64,000 nucleotides of DNA from Thermococcus peptonophilus (GCF_001592435.1 NZ_CP014750.1:248001-312000); one strand, 5' to 3'. Counted from the stretch's first letter, positions 34,518 to 43,417 are shown. Program-made: numbers and translations. Notes: generated from the sequence alone by a model not told the origin.

Positions 34518-35120
34518 ATGTACCGCGGGAAGTACAACAGGATAGCGGGCTTTTACGAGCTTCTGGAGAGGCCATTGGACAGGTTCTTCAATCCACTCAG
34601 GGGGAGAGCGGTTTCTCTCGCCAGGGGGAGAACGCTTGAAATCGGAGTTGGCACAGGGAAGACGCTCAGGTACTATCCTCCGGATATTGAGCTTTACGCC
34701 GTTGACGGCTCGGAGAAGATGCTTGAAATTGCCAAAAAGCGTGCAAAAGAACTCGGAATAGACGTGAAGTTCAGGGTTGCGGAGGCAGAGAGTTTGCCCT
34801 TTCCTAACGACTACTTTGACACGGTGATCTCATCATTCGTCTTCTGTACCGTCCCGAATCCCAAAAGGGCAATGGGGGAAATAAAGCGCGTCCTCAAGCC
34901 CGGCGGAAGGGCAATTTTCCTCGAGCACACTAGGAGCAAGAGCAGGCTTGTGGATTACCTCTTTCTCCTTCCCATGAAGCTCATCTTGAAACCACTCCTT
35001 GACGACGACCCACTGAGAGAAACCCACGAGCTTGTGAGGGAGTACTTCGAGGTGGAAAAAGAAGAAAGACACTACAGCGGCGTGGTCAGGCTCATAGTAG
35101 CGAAGAACGATAAGGACTAA
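34518..35120 (+). CDS. Class I SAM-dependent methyltransferase
   Basis: About 200 aa, UbiE/Methyltransf_11 type. Motif I LEIGVGTGKTL, motif II ELYAVDGSEKM, then ISSFVFCTVPN and LKPGGRAIFLEH. The ATG at 34518 has GGTG six bases upstream; a GTG at 34494 that overlaps the sufB stop is also possible. Either start suggests co-transcription with sufCB. Substrate unknown. Confidence 0.88.
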   Translation: MYRGKYNRIAGFYELLERPLDRFFNPLRGRAVSLARGRTLEIGVGTGKTLRYYPPDIELYAVDGSEKMLEIAKKRAKELGIDVKFRVAEAESLPFPNDYFDTVISSFVFCTVPNPKRAMGEIKRVLKPGGRAIFLEHTRSKSRLVDYLFLLPMKLILKPLLDDDPLRETHELVREYFEVEKEERHYSGVVRLIVAKNDKD

Positions 35121-35190
35121 GCCCGGGCTGGAGTTCGGATTCCATGCGGAAGGTTTATTTTCTGAGTTCTGAAATCCGAAGCTGGTGTGA

Positions 35191-36348
35191 ATGATGAAGT
35201 TGAGATTCCCAGTAGTCCTTATGTTAATGCTAACGCTCATGCTCCCGCTAACACTTGCTGAACCCGTCCAAATATGGAACTACTCGGATCAGTGCGCGGC
35301 GTTCTCGGTTTCCTTCAACTCAGATGGCTACGTTGGCATCGCCTTTGGCTACGATGCCGAGCTTCTTTCCCCCGAGGGGAAGCTTCTCATGAAGGCACCC
35401 ACCAGGGGCATAGCATATTCCTCCGCCCTCTCCGACAACAACGTCCTCCTGATAGGCACGGAGGGAAGCTGGGTTCAGGCGTTTTCGGAGCCCAAAAAGT
35501 TGCTCTGGGAGAGAAAGCTCCGGGAAGCCGTTGTGAGCGTCTCAATCTCCCCTGATGGGGGTACGGCGGCGGCTGGAGACGCCGCTGGCTACATCTACCT
35601 CTTCCGGAATGGTGAGCTGGAGTGGGAAAAGAGCATTGGTAAATACATCTGGAGCGTTGTACTTTCGGGGGATAAAATTCTAGCCGGTAGCGACACTGGC
35701 ATTCACATCCTAAAGCTCGACGGGAGCCTGGTTTGGGAGAAGACCTTTGATGGGGCAGTGCGAAAGGTTGCCGTCCTCAAAAACGGCATAGCAGTTCTTG
35801 TAGTCCCGCAGGACGAGAGCTGGAGCGAGTTGATTTTCCTCTCGAATGGTGGCTCAGTTCTGTGGAAGAAGCACTTTAACGGCTACATCCGGTCAATTTC
35901 CACCGACGGGGAACACATAGCGGCCGCAGGAATGACAGGGAATGTGACGCTCCTTGATTCTGCTGGAAAGCTGGTCTATTCAACACCCCTCCTGAGCTAT
36001 GCCAACGACGTTGCAACGTTTAAAGGCTACACTGTGGTGGCCTACGGAAAGAACGCCGAGCTTATAGCCCCAAACGGGACAGTTGAGTGGTTCGAGAGCT
36101 TCAACGGGACTGTTTACCACGTCGGCTTTTCACCCACAGGCTACTTTGTCATTGACTACGGTTCCCACGAGATAGACAACTGCTACAGCGTCATAGTGGC
36201 TTACTCCATCACTCCAGCTGAGAACCAGATCAAAACATCAGAAAGTGAAAGCTACACAAACCCTGGCTACAACCCACTCGTCGCGGGCGGAATTCTGGTC
36301 GGAATAGCTCTCCTTGGGGTGCTGATATGGCTGCGGAGGAAGCAATAA
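35191..36348 (+). CDS. Membrane-anchored beta-propeller protein
   Basis: 385-aa exported protein. A signal peptide (1-23) precedes six to seven PQQ/WD-like blades with recurring S.DG...AG...G.I and W.K.F.G motifs (about residues 28-340). A Ser/Thr linker and a C-terminal membrane span ending LRRKQ follow. It is probably a surface sensor or adaptor. Its 3' end overlaps the ABC ATPase gene by 22 bp, suggesting a shared operon. Confidence 0.8.
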   Translation: MMKLRFPVVLMLMLTLMLPLTLAEPVQIWNYSDQCAAFSVSFNSDGYVGIAFGYDAELLSPEGKLLMKAPTRGIAYSSALSDNNVLLIGTEGSWVQAFSEPKKLLWERKLREAVVSVSISPDGGTAAAGDAAGYIYLFRNGELEWEKSIGKYIWSVVLSGDKILAGSDTGIHILKLDGSLVWEKTFDGAVRKVAVLKNGIAVLVVPQDESWSELIFLSNGGSVLWKKHFNGYIRSISTDGEHIAAAGMTGNVTLLDSAGKLVYSTPLLSYANDVATFKGYTVVAYGKNAELIAPNGTVEWFESFNGTVYHVGFSPTGYFVIDYGSHEIDNCYSVIVAYSITPAENQIKTSESESYTNPGYNPLVAGGILVGIALLGVLIWLRRKQ

Positions 36349-37271
36349 TAGCGAAAAACCTCGTGAAGAGGTACGGCGACTTCGAGGCCGTTAAGGGGAT
36401 AAGCTTCACGGTTAAGCGCGGGGAGGCCTTTGCACTTCTCGGCCCGAATGGGGCCGGAAAGACAACGACCGTGAGGATGCTCACGACGCTCACCAAAATA
36501 ACATCAGGAGAGGCCTACGTGAACGGCTACGACGTGAAGAGGGAAGGTCTAATGGTAAGGCGCTCGATAGGTCTCGTTCCCGACATATCCAACCTTTACG
36601 AGGAGCTGACTGTAGAGGAGAACCTGAAGTTCACCGCAGACCTCTACGACGCTCCAAAGGAGAACGTGGCCAGACTCATTAGGGAGTTCAACCTCCCGGC
36701 CAAGAAAAAGTTCGGAAAGCTCAGCTCGGGCTTCAGGAGGAGGGTAACGATAGCGGCAGCGCTGGTTCACGAGCCGGAAATACTCTTTTTAGACGAGCCG
36801 ACAAATGGACTCGATGTTCACTCCGCCAAGGCCCTAAGGGCGCTCATAAGGGAGCTGAACAAGAGGGGCATGACAATCTTCCTCACAACTCACAACATGA
36901 TTGAAGCCGAGACGATACCTCAGAGGGTCGCGATAATGAAGGAGGGCAGGATAATAGCGGAGGGAAAGAGGACGGAGCTCCCAAAACTAATCGGAAAGGG
37001 AACGAGGGTCAGGCTTCAGGTCGAGCCGCTCTCCAACAAACTCCTCGATGCCCTCTCAGATTATGGCCCAACCTTCGATGAGGGGGACCTTATCCTTACC
37101 GTTCAGGACGTTGATGGTTTTATCGGAGAGCTGTGCAGACTCAAAAACCAGCTCGGCTTCAGGATCCTGAAAGTCTCGACGGAGGCACCGAGCGTCGAGG
37201 ATGTCTTCATCGAGCTGACGGTGGAGGGCTTCGAGGGGAAGGCCTGCGGCTGTGGGGGGTGTCCCCTTTGA
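36327..37271 (+). CDS. ABC transporter ATPase, ABC-2 type, with Cys-rich tail
   Basis: 314-aa ATPase (CcmA/DrrA type). Walker A GPNGAGKTTTV, signature KLSSGFRRRVTIA, Walker B ILFLDEPTNGLD, H-loop TTHNM. The last residues read ACGCGGCPL, three Cys in six residues, which is unusual and could bind metal. The permease gene begins inside its stop codon. Substrate unknown; local context suggests metal handling or resistance, an inference. Confidence 0.9.
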   Translation: MAAEEAIIAKNLVKRYGDFEAVKGISFTVKRGEAFALLGPNGAGKTTTVRMLTTLTKITSGEAYVNGYDVKREGLMVRRSIGLVPDISNLYEELTVEENLKFTADLYDAPKENVARLIREFNLPAKKKFGKLSSGFRRRVTIAAALVHEPEILFLDEPTNGLDVHSAKALRALIRELNKRGMTIFLTTHNMIEAETIPQRVAIMKEGRIIAEGKRTELPKLIGKGTRVRLQVEPLSNKLLDALSDYGPTFDEGDLILTVQDVDGFIGELCRLKNQLGFRILKVSTEAPSVEDVFIELTVEGFEGKACGCGGCPL

Positions 37272-37978
37272 AGGTTCTCACGATAGCTAGGAAGGAACTC
37301 AAGGAGTACGTTCTAAAGCCGGGCTCAATAAGCTGGGGAGTGGTGTTTCCGATCGTCTTTACCTTAGCCTTCATCGTCCGTTTCGGCGACATAGACCACC
37401 TCGCCCCAGGTCTCGTCTCGATCTCGATAGTCTTCGGCACGACCTCATTCGTTGCCTCATCCATAATCTTCGAGAGGAGGCTCAGAACGTTTGAACGTCT
37501 CCTCGTTGCCCCGGTGAGCTACATCGAGATAATCCTTGCCAAGCTCTTAGTTGGCTCCCTCTTCGGCCTCTTTGTCGCGCTCGTCAGTCTCGCCCTAGTG
37601 TCCCACTTCATGGTTTATCCAGTCTGGAACGTGCCGATGGTTGTTGGCTACGCCTTCCTCGGCGGGCTTGCCTTTTCCGGATTAGCTCTCTACATATCAC
37701 TCGTCGTCGAGAATCCGATAAGCGCTATGACCTGGCTGAATCTCCTTAGGCTTCCTATGATGTTCACAAGCGGTGCTATAGCTTCCCTCCTCCTCTTCCC
37801 GCGCTGGTTTTTGATAGCAGGCTACCTGACACCGATGACTTATCTCGTAGAAGGGCTCCGCTTCTCGATGCTGAAATACACAGAGGTCGCCCACCCGGTT
37901 TATTCGGCGCTGATTCTGGTCTTTCTTACAATGCTGTTCACGTACCTCTCAATAGAGCGGCTCAAAAACCTGTACTGA
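37268..37978 (+). CDS. ABC-2 type transporter permease
   Basis: 236-aa membrane protein with six predicted spans, the first after TIARKELKEYVLKPG. It shows the ABC-2 pattern of two trios of helices and the LRLPMMFTSGAI signature. TTG at 37268 is chosen as start: GGGGGGTG sits six bases before it and TTGA overlaps the ATPase stop. It forms the exporter with the preceding ATPase. Confidence 0.88.
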   Translation: MKVLTIARKELKEYVLKPGSISWGVVFPIVFTLAFIVRFGDIDHLAPGLVSISIVFGTTSFVASSIIFERRLRTFERLLVAPVSYIEIILAKLLVGSLFGLFVALVSLALVSHFMVYPVWNVPMVVGYAFLGGLAFSGLALYISLVVENPISAMTWLNLLRLPMMFTSGAIASLLLFPRWFLIAGYLTPMTYLVEGLRFSMLKYTEVAHPVYSALILVFLTMLFTYLSIERLKNLY

Positions 37979-38006
37979 ACGGCCTGAAAAAACATGGAAA
38001 AGAGAG

Positions 38007-38252
38007 CTAAGGCCAGAACCAGCGCCCTCTCCTCGGGCTTATGAAGCCCCAGAGGATGTAGAGCACCACAAGTGCTACAACGTAGGTTGCAGCCACCAGG
38101 AACAGCTTGAAGAGCAGGTAGAGGATCAGGAGCAGGAATATCAGGTCTATGATCCAGTAGAGGCCAAAGCGACCGAAGAAGCCTCCGTAATAGGGAGGAT
38201 ACGGGCCAAAGCGACCGCCACGTCCTATACCTCTTCCGTAACCGCGCGGCAT
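38007..38252 (-). CDS. Small Gly-Arg-rich membrane protein
   Basis: 81-aa protein. The N-terminus MPRGYGRGIGRGGRFGPYPPYYGG resembles the tail of the upstream NifX-like protein; then come two hydrophobic spans (about residues 33-50 and 53-70) and an RRGRWFWP end. GAGGTG sits six bases before the ATG. Its place 30 bp after the NifX-like gene suggests one transcript and a possible membrane dock for that protein. Confidence 0.65.
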   Translation of the reverse strand: MPRGYGRGIGRGGRFGPYPPYYGGFFGRFGLYWIIDLIFLLLILYLLFKLFLVAATYVVALVVLYILWGFISPRRGRWFWP

Positions 38253-38287
38253 TTTGGGCACCTCAAAAATCTAAAAAGGGAAAGACA

Positions 38288-38893
38288 TCACCACCAGCCG
38301 TAATACCAGCGGAGGGACCTCCTGCTGGGCTGGCCAGTCCACGGGCAGTAGCCGAGCCTCGCTCCCCAGCCTCTTCCTCTGCCCCATCCTCTGCCAAAGC
38401 CACGTCCTCTTCCCCAGCCGCGGCCCCAGCCTCTACCCCAACCTGGGCCAAAGCCGTAGGCTGGATAGGCTGGACCGTACGCTGGTGGCACGGGTGTTGC
38501 CGGAGTTGCAGGGGCCGCTGGAGCGACGGGGGCCTGCGGAGCGGGTGCGGTGAACTGGGCTGCCCTCCCACTCACGACGATCTTTATAGCCTCCTCCACT
38601 GGCGTCCCTGGGGCGACCTGGTAGAGCTTAATGCCGGCCGCCTGTATAGCCCCGAGGGCGTTCGGACCGACCTGGGGAGCTATTATGGCCTCAACGCCCT
38701 CGTTGATGAGGGTCTGGACGGCCATTGGACCAGCTCCTCCGCCAGCCATGGCAGCACTGTTCTGAATGACCTTCTCGCTGACGATGTTGCCGTTTTCGTC
38801 AACGTCAGCTATGTAAAAGGCAGGTGCCCTTGCGAAGACTGGAGCGACGTTATCTTCCCTACCTCCACCGTTAGTTGGAACCGCAATCCTCAT
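38288..38893 (-). CDS. NifX/ORP-like metal-cluster protein with Pro/Ala linker and Gly-Arg-Trp tail
   Basis: 201-aa protein. The NifX/ORP-like domain (1-120) starts MRIAVPTNGG and has VFARAPAFYIAD and EAIIAPQVGPNALGAIQAAGIK. A Pro/Ala linker follows, then a GWGRGWGRGRG tail and a final Cys-containing YCPWTGQ. The ATG at 38893 follows GGAGGTGATG. The promoter carries the composite operator. Binding of a metal cluster is family-based inference. Confidence 0.87.
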   Translation of the reverse strand: MRIAVPTNGGGREDNVAPVFARAPAFYIADVDENGNIVSEKVIQNSAAMAGGGAGPMAVQTLINEGVEAIIAPQVGPNALGAIQAAGIKLYQVAPGTPVEEAIKIVVSGRAAQFTAPAPQAPVAPAAPATPATPVPPAYGPAYPAYGFGPGWGRGWGRGWGRGRGFGRGWGRGRGWGARLGYCPWTGQPSRRSLRWYYGWW

Positions 38894-38913
38894 GTTCATC
38901 ACCTCCGTTATTT

Positions 38914-38975
38914 TGTGCATATGCACAGCATTTAAAGTTTTCGGTATGCCTAACTCTTATAAAGCCGATACCGAA
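38914..38975. promoter_or_regulatory. Composite operator between divergent NifX-like genes
   Basis: A perfect palindrome TGTGCATATGCACA (38914-38927) lies between the minus-strand TATA (TTTAAAG, 38931-38937) and the gene at 38893. TTCGGTATGCCTAA (38940-38953) follows on the other side. TTCGGTAT (38940-38947) also pairs with ATACCGAA (38968-38975), an inverted repeat that flanks the TATA box CTTATAAAG of the plus-strand gene. Confidence 0.8.
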
Positions 38976-38994
38976 GAGAATTCAGGTGATGCTC

Positions 38995-39408
38995 ATGGAG
39001 AAAAGATGCCTCAAGGTCGCGTTTGGAATGGAGGATGACGAACACCTTATAGATGCTCACTACGGGGACTCAGAGTTCTTCGCGATCTACGAAATCTGCG
39101 AGGACGGAGACTACAAACTTCTCGAGAAGAGACACAATAAGGCCAAGGATTTCGAGGAAGATGATGATGGGCACGGCGATCCGAGGAAGTTTAAGGCAGT
39201 TGTGGGCCAGCTCCTCGACGTTGATGTCCTCGCCGCCTTCAGGATGGGGCCAAACTTTCTCAGGATCCGCGACAAGACCAACAAAGTGGCCTTCTTCACG
39301 AGGACAAGGGACTTAAAGCTTGCCCTTCAGAGGGTCGTGGAGAATTTCGACGACCTCTGGGAGCAGGTGCAGAAAAAGAAGGCCGAAAAACCGCCGATAG
39401 AGGAGTGA
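38995..39408 (+). CDS. NifX/ORP-like protein, divergent third copy
   Basis: 137-aa protein with the NifX/ORP-type fold, MEKRCLKVAFGMEDDEHLIDAHYGDSEFFAIYEI, then KFKAVVGQLLDVDVLAAFRMGPNFLRI. An acidic EEDDDGHGD loop is distinctive and could hold metal. The ATG at 38995 follows GGTGATG. The next gene overlaps its stop region. Confidence 0.8.
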   Translation: MEKRCLKVAFGMEDDEHLIDAHYGDSEFFAIYEICEDGDYKLLEKRHNKAKDFEEDDDGHGDPRKFKAVVGQLLDVDVLAAFRMGPNFLRIRDKTNKVAFFTRTRDLKLALQRVVENFDDLWEQVQKKKAEKPPIEE

Positions 39409-39410
39409 AC

Positions 39411-39842
39411 ATGAAGTTCTGGGGCATCTTTCCGAAGGTTGCTCTCATTTCTTCAATCTATGCAATCCTGGCGTTTTACCTTAACGAGAGGCTTGAGGTT
39501 GGTCTTTTCGCTTTTCCAACTCTTGGACTTGTAATGATTGCTCTTGGCCTCGCCCTCTGGTTTCTCTGCTACCTTCAGGTCTCAAAGGCCTACTCGGAGG
39601 GGAAGCTGTTCACAAAGGGGTGCTACTCAAAGATCAGGCATCCAATATACTCCATCTGGGGATTTCTCATCGTTCCAGGCTTCTCCCTGCTCTTCGGCGG
39701 CTTCATGCTTCTCCTTCCTCTCGTTTACTGGGCGGGTGTGCTCGGGTTCATAGGCGAGGAGGAGAAAGCCCTTGAGGAGAGGTTCGGCGATGAGTGGAGG
39801 GAATACTCTGAGAGAGCGCCCAGGTTCATACCGAGGCCTTGA
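39411..39842 (+). CDS. Isoprenylcysteine/phospholipid methyltransferase-like membrane protein
   Basis: 143-aa protein with four membrane segments and the PEMT/ICMT C-terminal motif (IRHPIYSIWG followed by GEEEKALEERFGDEWREY). It would methylate a lipid-linked or membrane substrate using SAM. The ATG at 39411 follows GAGGAG. The following gene begins inside it. Confidence 0.85.
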   Translation: MKFWGIFPKVALISSIYAILAFYLNERLEVGLFAFPTLGLVMIALGLALWFLCYLQVSKAYSEGKLFTKGCYSKIRHPIYSIWGFLIVPGFSLLFGGFMLLLPLVYWAGVLGFIGEEEKALEERFGDEWREYSERAPRFIPRP

Positions 39843-40329
39843 GCTCCTCCCCGTCCACCTCTACGTCCTCTCCCACCTTAAAAAAGCCGGAGTAGATTAC
39901 GCCAAGATGATGGCGAAGATAAGCGAGCTACCCCTTTCTCTAATCGAAGATGCCGTAAGAGACCTGATGGAAGCCGGATTAATTGAGAGGGACTCAGGTA
40001 GCGCGATAAAGAGGAGCAAGGCGAGGTTCAAGAAGGCCTTTGAGGTTCATAAGCACCATACATACTACCGCCTCTCAAGGGAGGGCGAGCTCTTCGTGAG
40101 GAGAATTGACGAGAAGTGGCTGAAGGAGTACTTTAATTCGCTCTTTCCCAACGGATGGAAAGTTATAAAAGGGCTCTCAAGGAGCGGAAAGTTTGAAGAC
40201 CTACCACAGGAGTTCCAGAGAGAAGAAATTCAAGAGGAACTGCTAGTTTACCGCTTTATAACACCCTCCGGAAGGGCAACGCGGTTCTTTAGCTTCCTCG
40301 TCGAATTCCTTGGAATTAAAACTCGATGA
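39790..40329 (+). CDS. DUF2250-like winged-helix protein
   Basis: About 179 aa. The central part (PVHLYVLSHLKKAGVDYAKMM to EDAVRDLMEAGLIERD) reads as a winged helix-turn-helix of the archaeal DUF2250 type, then a basic stretch and YYRLSREGELFVRR. A transcription regulator role is inferred. The ATG at 39790 has GAGAGG seven bases before it and overlaps the previous gene by 53 bp; a later non-ATG start near 39808 is possible. Confidence 0.7.
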   Translation: MSGGNTLRERPGSYRGLELLPVHLYVLSHLKKAGVDYAKMMAKISELPLSLIEDAVRDLMEAGLIERDSGSAIKRSKARFKKAFEVHKHHTYYRLSREGELFVRRIDEKWLKEYFNSLFPNGWKVIKGLSRSGKFEDLPQEFQREEIQEELLVYRFITPSGRATRFFSFLVEFLGIKTR

Positions 40330-40979
40330 TGCTCCCAGTTTTCACAGAGACGAACTTCTCGGGATAAGTCTTCCTCATATAGGCCTTGGCAAAATCTCCA
40401 GAGCAGTGGGCAGGCGCTATGAACTCTGTCATTCCGGCCAACCTGTTAAGGGTTTTCTGAGAAGGCCCGTGGAAGCCCCCGATAACAAGGTATGCCTTAT
40501 CGTAGCCTGAAACGTTGAGGATAGCCTTCGTGAGCCTGTCAACACCGGGATGGGAACAGCCGACGATGACGACCAATCCCGAGGGTGTTTCCATTCCAAG
40601 GGCCTGCTCAAAGTCCTCTAAAGGCCCTGAAGTCCAGGCTCCATCGGTGATTTCTCCAGCTTTAAAAACCTCCATCAGGTCGAAGCCCCACCTGAGGGCC
40701 ATAGCCCCGTTCCCTGGCGGAGTATAAAGCCTCAGCCCTGGATTCAGTTCGGCCACATAGGGAAGACCGCCATAGTGGTCGTAGTGCCAGTGGCTCAGGA
40801 AGGCGAAGTCGAGATCCCTAAGTGAGACTCCAAGGGCCTTTGAGTTGTGGGCTAAAACGAGCGGGTTCGTGTCGGCGTCGAAGATAAAGCGGTTTTTACC
40901 CTCAACGAGTGCGCTCCAGCCCCCAGTCGTTTAGCAGCCCTTTCGCCGGGACATTATCGTTCAAAACCACCAGCCTCAT
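40316..40979 (-). pseudogene. Metallo-beta-lactamase-fold hydrolase, frameshifted in a G-run
   Basis: N-terminal codons (MRLVVLNDNVPAKGLLNDWG) and the rest (SALVEGKNRF, then SHWHYDHYGG, VGCSHPG, GGFHG, APAHCSG) lie in different frames. Removing one base from the five-G run at 40920-40924 restores a single frame of about 221 codons. The motifs are those of the same MBL subgroup as 30980-31795. The ATG overlaps the DUF364 gene stop (ATGA). True inactivation, programmed slippage or sequencing error are all possible. Confidence 0.8.
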
Positions 40980-41719
40980 ACTCTCACCACATACTTCCTG
41001 TTCCCCCTCTCAAACCCCTTGAAAGAGCCGAGCTTGAGGCCGAGAACTGCCTTTTTGAGGTCTATCACCTTCATCGCCGCGAGGTGAGTTATTCCTGTCC
41101 CTTTAACGAGCTCAGGGTGTATCTGGGCAGTCGGCCCGGTCAGGACTACTATCCTAGCATTTTTCGCCCTATCGAGGATCATCTCAATGGTACCGTTCAC
41201 AAGTGCCGAACCACTGACGAGGACAGCCTCAGCTTCCGGAAGGAGAACGTACTCCAGAGCATCGCTGAGTGTCTCTCGATCCCAGAGCTTCGGGTTCCGC
41301 TCAAAGACGAGGGTTTTGACTCCTTTCTCGCGGAGAGCCCTGACCACCGGCGGCATGTTGCCGATCACAGCAACCATATCAAAGCCTTCAACAAGCTCAA
41401 CGACGTCAATATCAGGGAGGTCTGAGACATCAAGGTGGTACTGGGAGACCGCGTTTACCGTAGCTATCCCGAGGGTTCGCTCGATGACGTTCAGGCTGTC
41501 GGTCTTTTCAATGAAAGCCTCAATGGAAGGCTCACTTATGGAGTTGGTGTAGCGCTGGACTTCCTCTGGAAGGGTCATCGCAACACCTAAGGCCTTTCCA
41601 TCGGGCCCCTCAACTAAAACCCATGTGTAGGGCAAAGCAAAGCCGAAATCAACTAACTCAAGTCCGTTTGCAAGCCTCAAGGTCTTTTTCTTAATCTCCG
41701 AGAGCAGCATAGCCATCAC
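40976..41719 (-). CDS. DUF364/DUF4213 putative heavy-metal-chelation protein
   Basis: About 247 aa. The N-terminal enolase-like DUF4213 part (to about residue 90) is followed by the Rossmann-like DUF364 part with VAVIGNMPPVV, VFERNP and VVLTGPTAQIHPEL. The family is annotated as putative heavy-metal chelation and is often found near metal-cofactor genes. It overlaps both neighbours by 4 bp in the operon methyltransferase-DUF364-MBL. Confidence 0.85.
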   Translation of the reverse strand: MMAMLLSEIKKKTLRLANGLELVDFGFALPYTWVLVEGPDGKALGVAMTLPEEVQRYTNSISEPSIEAFIEKTDSLNVIERTLGIATVNAVSQYHLDVSDLPDIDVVELVEGFDMVAVIGNMPPVVRALREKGVKTLVFERNPKLWDRETLSDALEYVLLPEAEAVLVSGSALVNGTIEMILDRAKNARIVVLTGPTAQIHPELVKGTGITHLAAMKVIDLKKAVLGLKLGSFKGFERGNRKYVVRV

Positions 41720-42345
41720 TTCACCGCCTTTATCACAACGAAACTACCCTCACCGTACCCGGGCTTTACCGGCTCGACGGACTTAATCTCGTCAAGCCTG
41801 TGAAAGAGGGTCTGCACTATCTCAAACTCCCTGAAGCCGACCTTCTTGAGAAGCTCTAGGAGCTCCTCAGTCGAGAAGAACCTCGCCTCTTTGTAAAAAA
41901 TGCTCTCGTTTTTGTGCTCCTCGTAGAACCTTCCTATTGTGCTGTTCCTGTCAACGAAGCCGATTATCAACGCTCCACCCGGCTTCAGGACGCGGTAGGC
42001 TTCCCTCAGGGCTTTCTCAGGGTCATCGACGAAGCAGATCGTTGTGACCATAAGGAGGTAGTCCATGCTGTTGTCCTCGAAAGGAAGGTTTTCGGCCGTT
42101 CCCTCGATGACCTCTATGCCCCTCTTCCTCGCTATCTCTGCCATCGCTTTTGAAGGTTCGACGCCGAGCTTTATGCCGAGAGGAGCCGCGAACCTCCCTG
42201 TTCCTACGCCTATCTCAGTTCCTCTCCCTTCCTTCGGCAGGAGCCTTTTGAAGGCCTCGAGCTCGGAGAGGTAAGCGTAGCGGTTCCTCTCAAACCAGTT
42301 CTCGTACCTGTCGCGGTGCTTCTCGAAGGGCTCGATCTTCGGCAT
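41716..42345 (-). CDS. Class I SAM-dependent methyltransferase
   Basis: 209-aa methyltransferase with motif I TEIGVGTGRFA, LGVEPSKAM, the motif IV region YLLMVTTICFVDDP and LKPGGALIIGF. It is first in the minus-strand operon with DUF364 and MBL and divergent from the radical SAM gene across 94 bp that contains the iron-box-like site. Substrate unknown. Confidence 0.87.
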   Translation of the reverse strand: MPKIEPFEKHRDRYENWFERNRYAYLSELEAFKRLLPKEGRGTEIGVGTGRFAAPLGIKLGVEPSKAMAEIARKRGIEVIEGTAENLPFEDNSMDYLLMVTTICFVDDPEKALREAYRVLKPGGALIIGFVDRNSTIGRFYEEHKNESIFYKEARFFSTEELLELLKKVGFREFEIVQTLFHRLDEIKSVEPVKPGYGEGSFVVIKAVK

Positions 42346-42400
42346 AGACCATCCCGCCCCTTGTTCGTGCTTCCCGTTTATTGCTTTTGTTCCTCACAAG

Positions 42401-42426
42401 GTTTATACGCATTTAGGACAACCTAA
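42401..42426. promoter_or_regulatory. TATA box plus iron-box-like operator of the radical SAM gene
   Basis: GTTTATACGC (42401-42410) is followed three bases later by TTAGGACAACCTAA (42413-42426), a palindrome of the same type as at 32316. It lies between the TATA box and the ATG at 42440, a position that would allow repression. Confidence 0.75.
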
Positions 42427-42439
42427 CTCCGGTGGTGGT

Positions 42440-43387
42440 ATGATAGCCTTCGGACCCGTCCCATCAAGGAGGCTTGGAAGGAGCCTTGGGGTAAACAACA
42501 TCCCCGACAAGGTATGCACCTACGCCTGCGTTTACTGTCAGATAGGGAAAACTCTCAGAATGGAAATCGAGAGGAGGCCCTTCTACGAGCCGGAGCTGAT
42601 ATTCAGAGAGGTTGAGAAGAAGGTTAGGGACGCCAGAGAGAGGAACGAGCGGATAGACTACATTACTTTCGTCCCCGATGGAGAACCGACCCTCGACATA
42701 AACCTCGGGAAGGAGATAGACCTTCTCCGCGAACTCGGGATAAAGCTCGCCGCGCTCACAAACTCCTCACTCATCTGGAGAGATGACGTAAGGGAAGACC
42801 TTCTGAAGCTCGACTTTGTCTCGCTGAAGGTCGACGCCGTAAGCGAGCCAATCTGGAGAAAAGTCGATAGGCCACACAAGAGCCTGAGCCTTGAGAAGAT
42901 CCTCAACGGCATGCTGGAGTTCAGGAGAGAGTTCAGAGGAAAGGTTGTCACCGAGACGATGCTGATAGATGGGATAGACTACGGGGACGAGTTCGAGAAG
43001 ATAGCAGAGTTCCTGAAAGAGCTGAAACCCGACAAAGCCTACATAGCTATCCCAACGAGGCCGCCGGCAGAGTCTTGGGTTAAACCTGCGAAGGAGGAGG
43101 TCATCAACCACGCCTATCAGGTCTTCACGGAGGCCCTCGGGGAAGAGCGCGTGGAATACCTGATCGGCTACGAGGAGAACGCCTTCGCCTTCACTGGGAA
43201 CGTTGAGGAGGATCTGTTGAGCATTACGGCAGTTCATCCCATGAGGGAAGACGCCGTCAGAGAGCTTTTGAGGAAGGCAAACGCTGACTGGGGCGTCGTT
43301 GAGAAGCTCCTGAAAGAGGGAAAGCTGATAGAGCTCGAGTACAACGGGAAGAAGTTCTACATGAGGAAGCTGAAGAGCAGGGAGTGA
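42440..43387 (+). CDS. Radical SAM protein
   Basis: 315-aa radical SAM enzyme with CTYACVYC (the CxxxCxxC cluster motif near residues 27-34) and VPDGEPTLD after the first strands. The C-terminal helix-rich part includes a winged-helix-like tail. It belongs to the COG0731-like group of archaeal proteins of uncertain substrate. GGTGGTGGT precedes the ATG. It ends 89 bp before the first MinD gene. Confidence 0.87.
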   Translation: MIAFGPVPSRRLGRSLGVNNIPDKVCTYACVYCQIGKTLRMEIERRPFYEPELIFREVEKKVRDARERNERIDYITFVPDGEPTLDINLGKEIDLLRELGIKLAALTNSSLIWRDDVREDLLKLDFVSLKVDAVSEPIWRKVDRPHKSLSLEKILNGMLEFRREFRGKVVTETMLIDGIDYGDEFEKIAEFLKELKPDKAYIAIPTRPPAESWVKPAKEEVINHAYQVFTEALGEERVEYLIGYEENAFAFTGNVEEDLLSITAVHPMREDAVRELLRKANADWGVVEKLLKEGKLIELEYNGKKFYMRKLKSRE

Positions 43388-43417
43388 TCTTTTTCTTGTC
43401 AATCTTTTCCAATTTTC

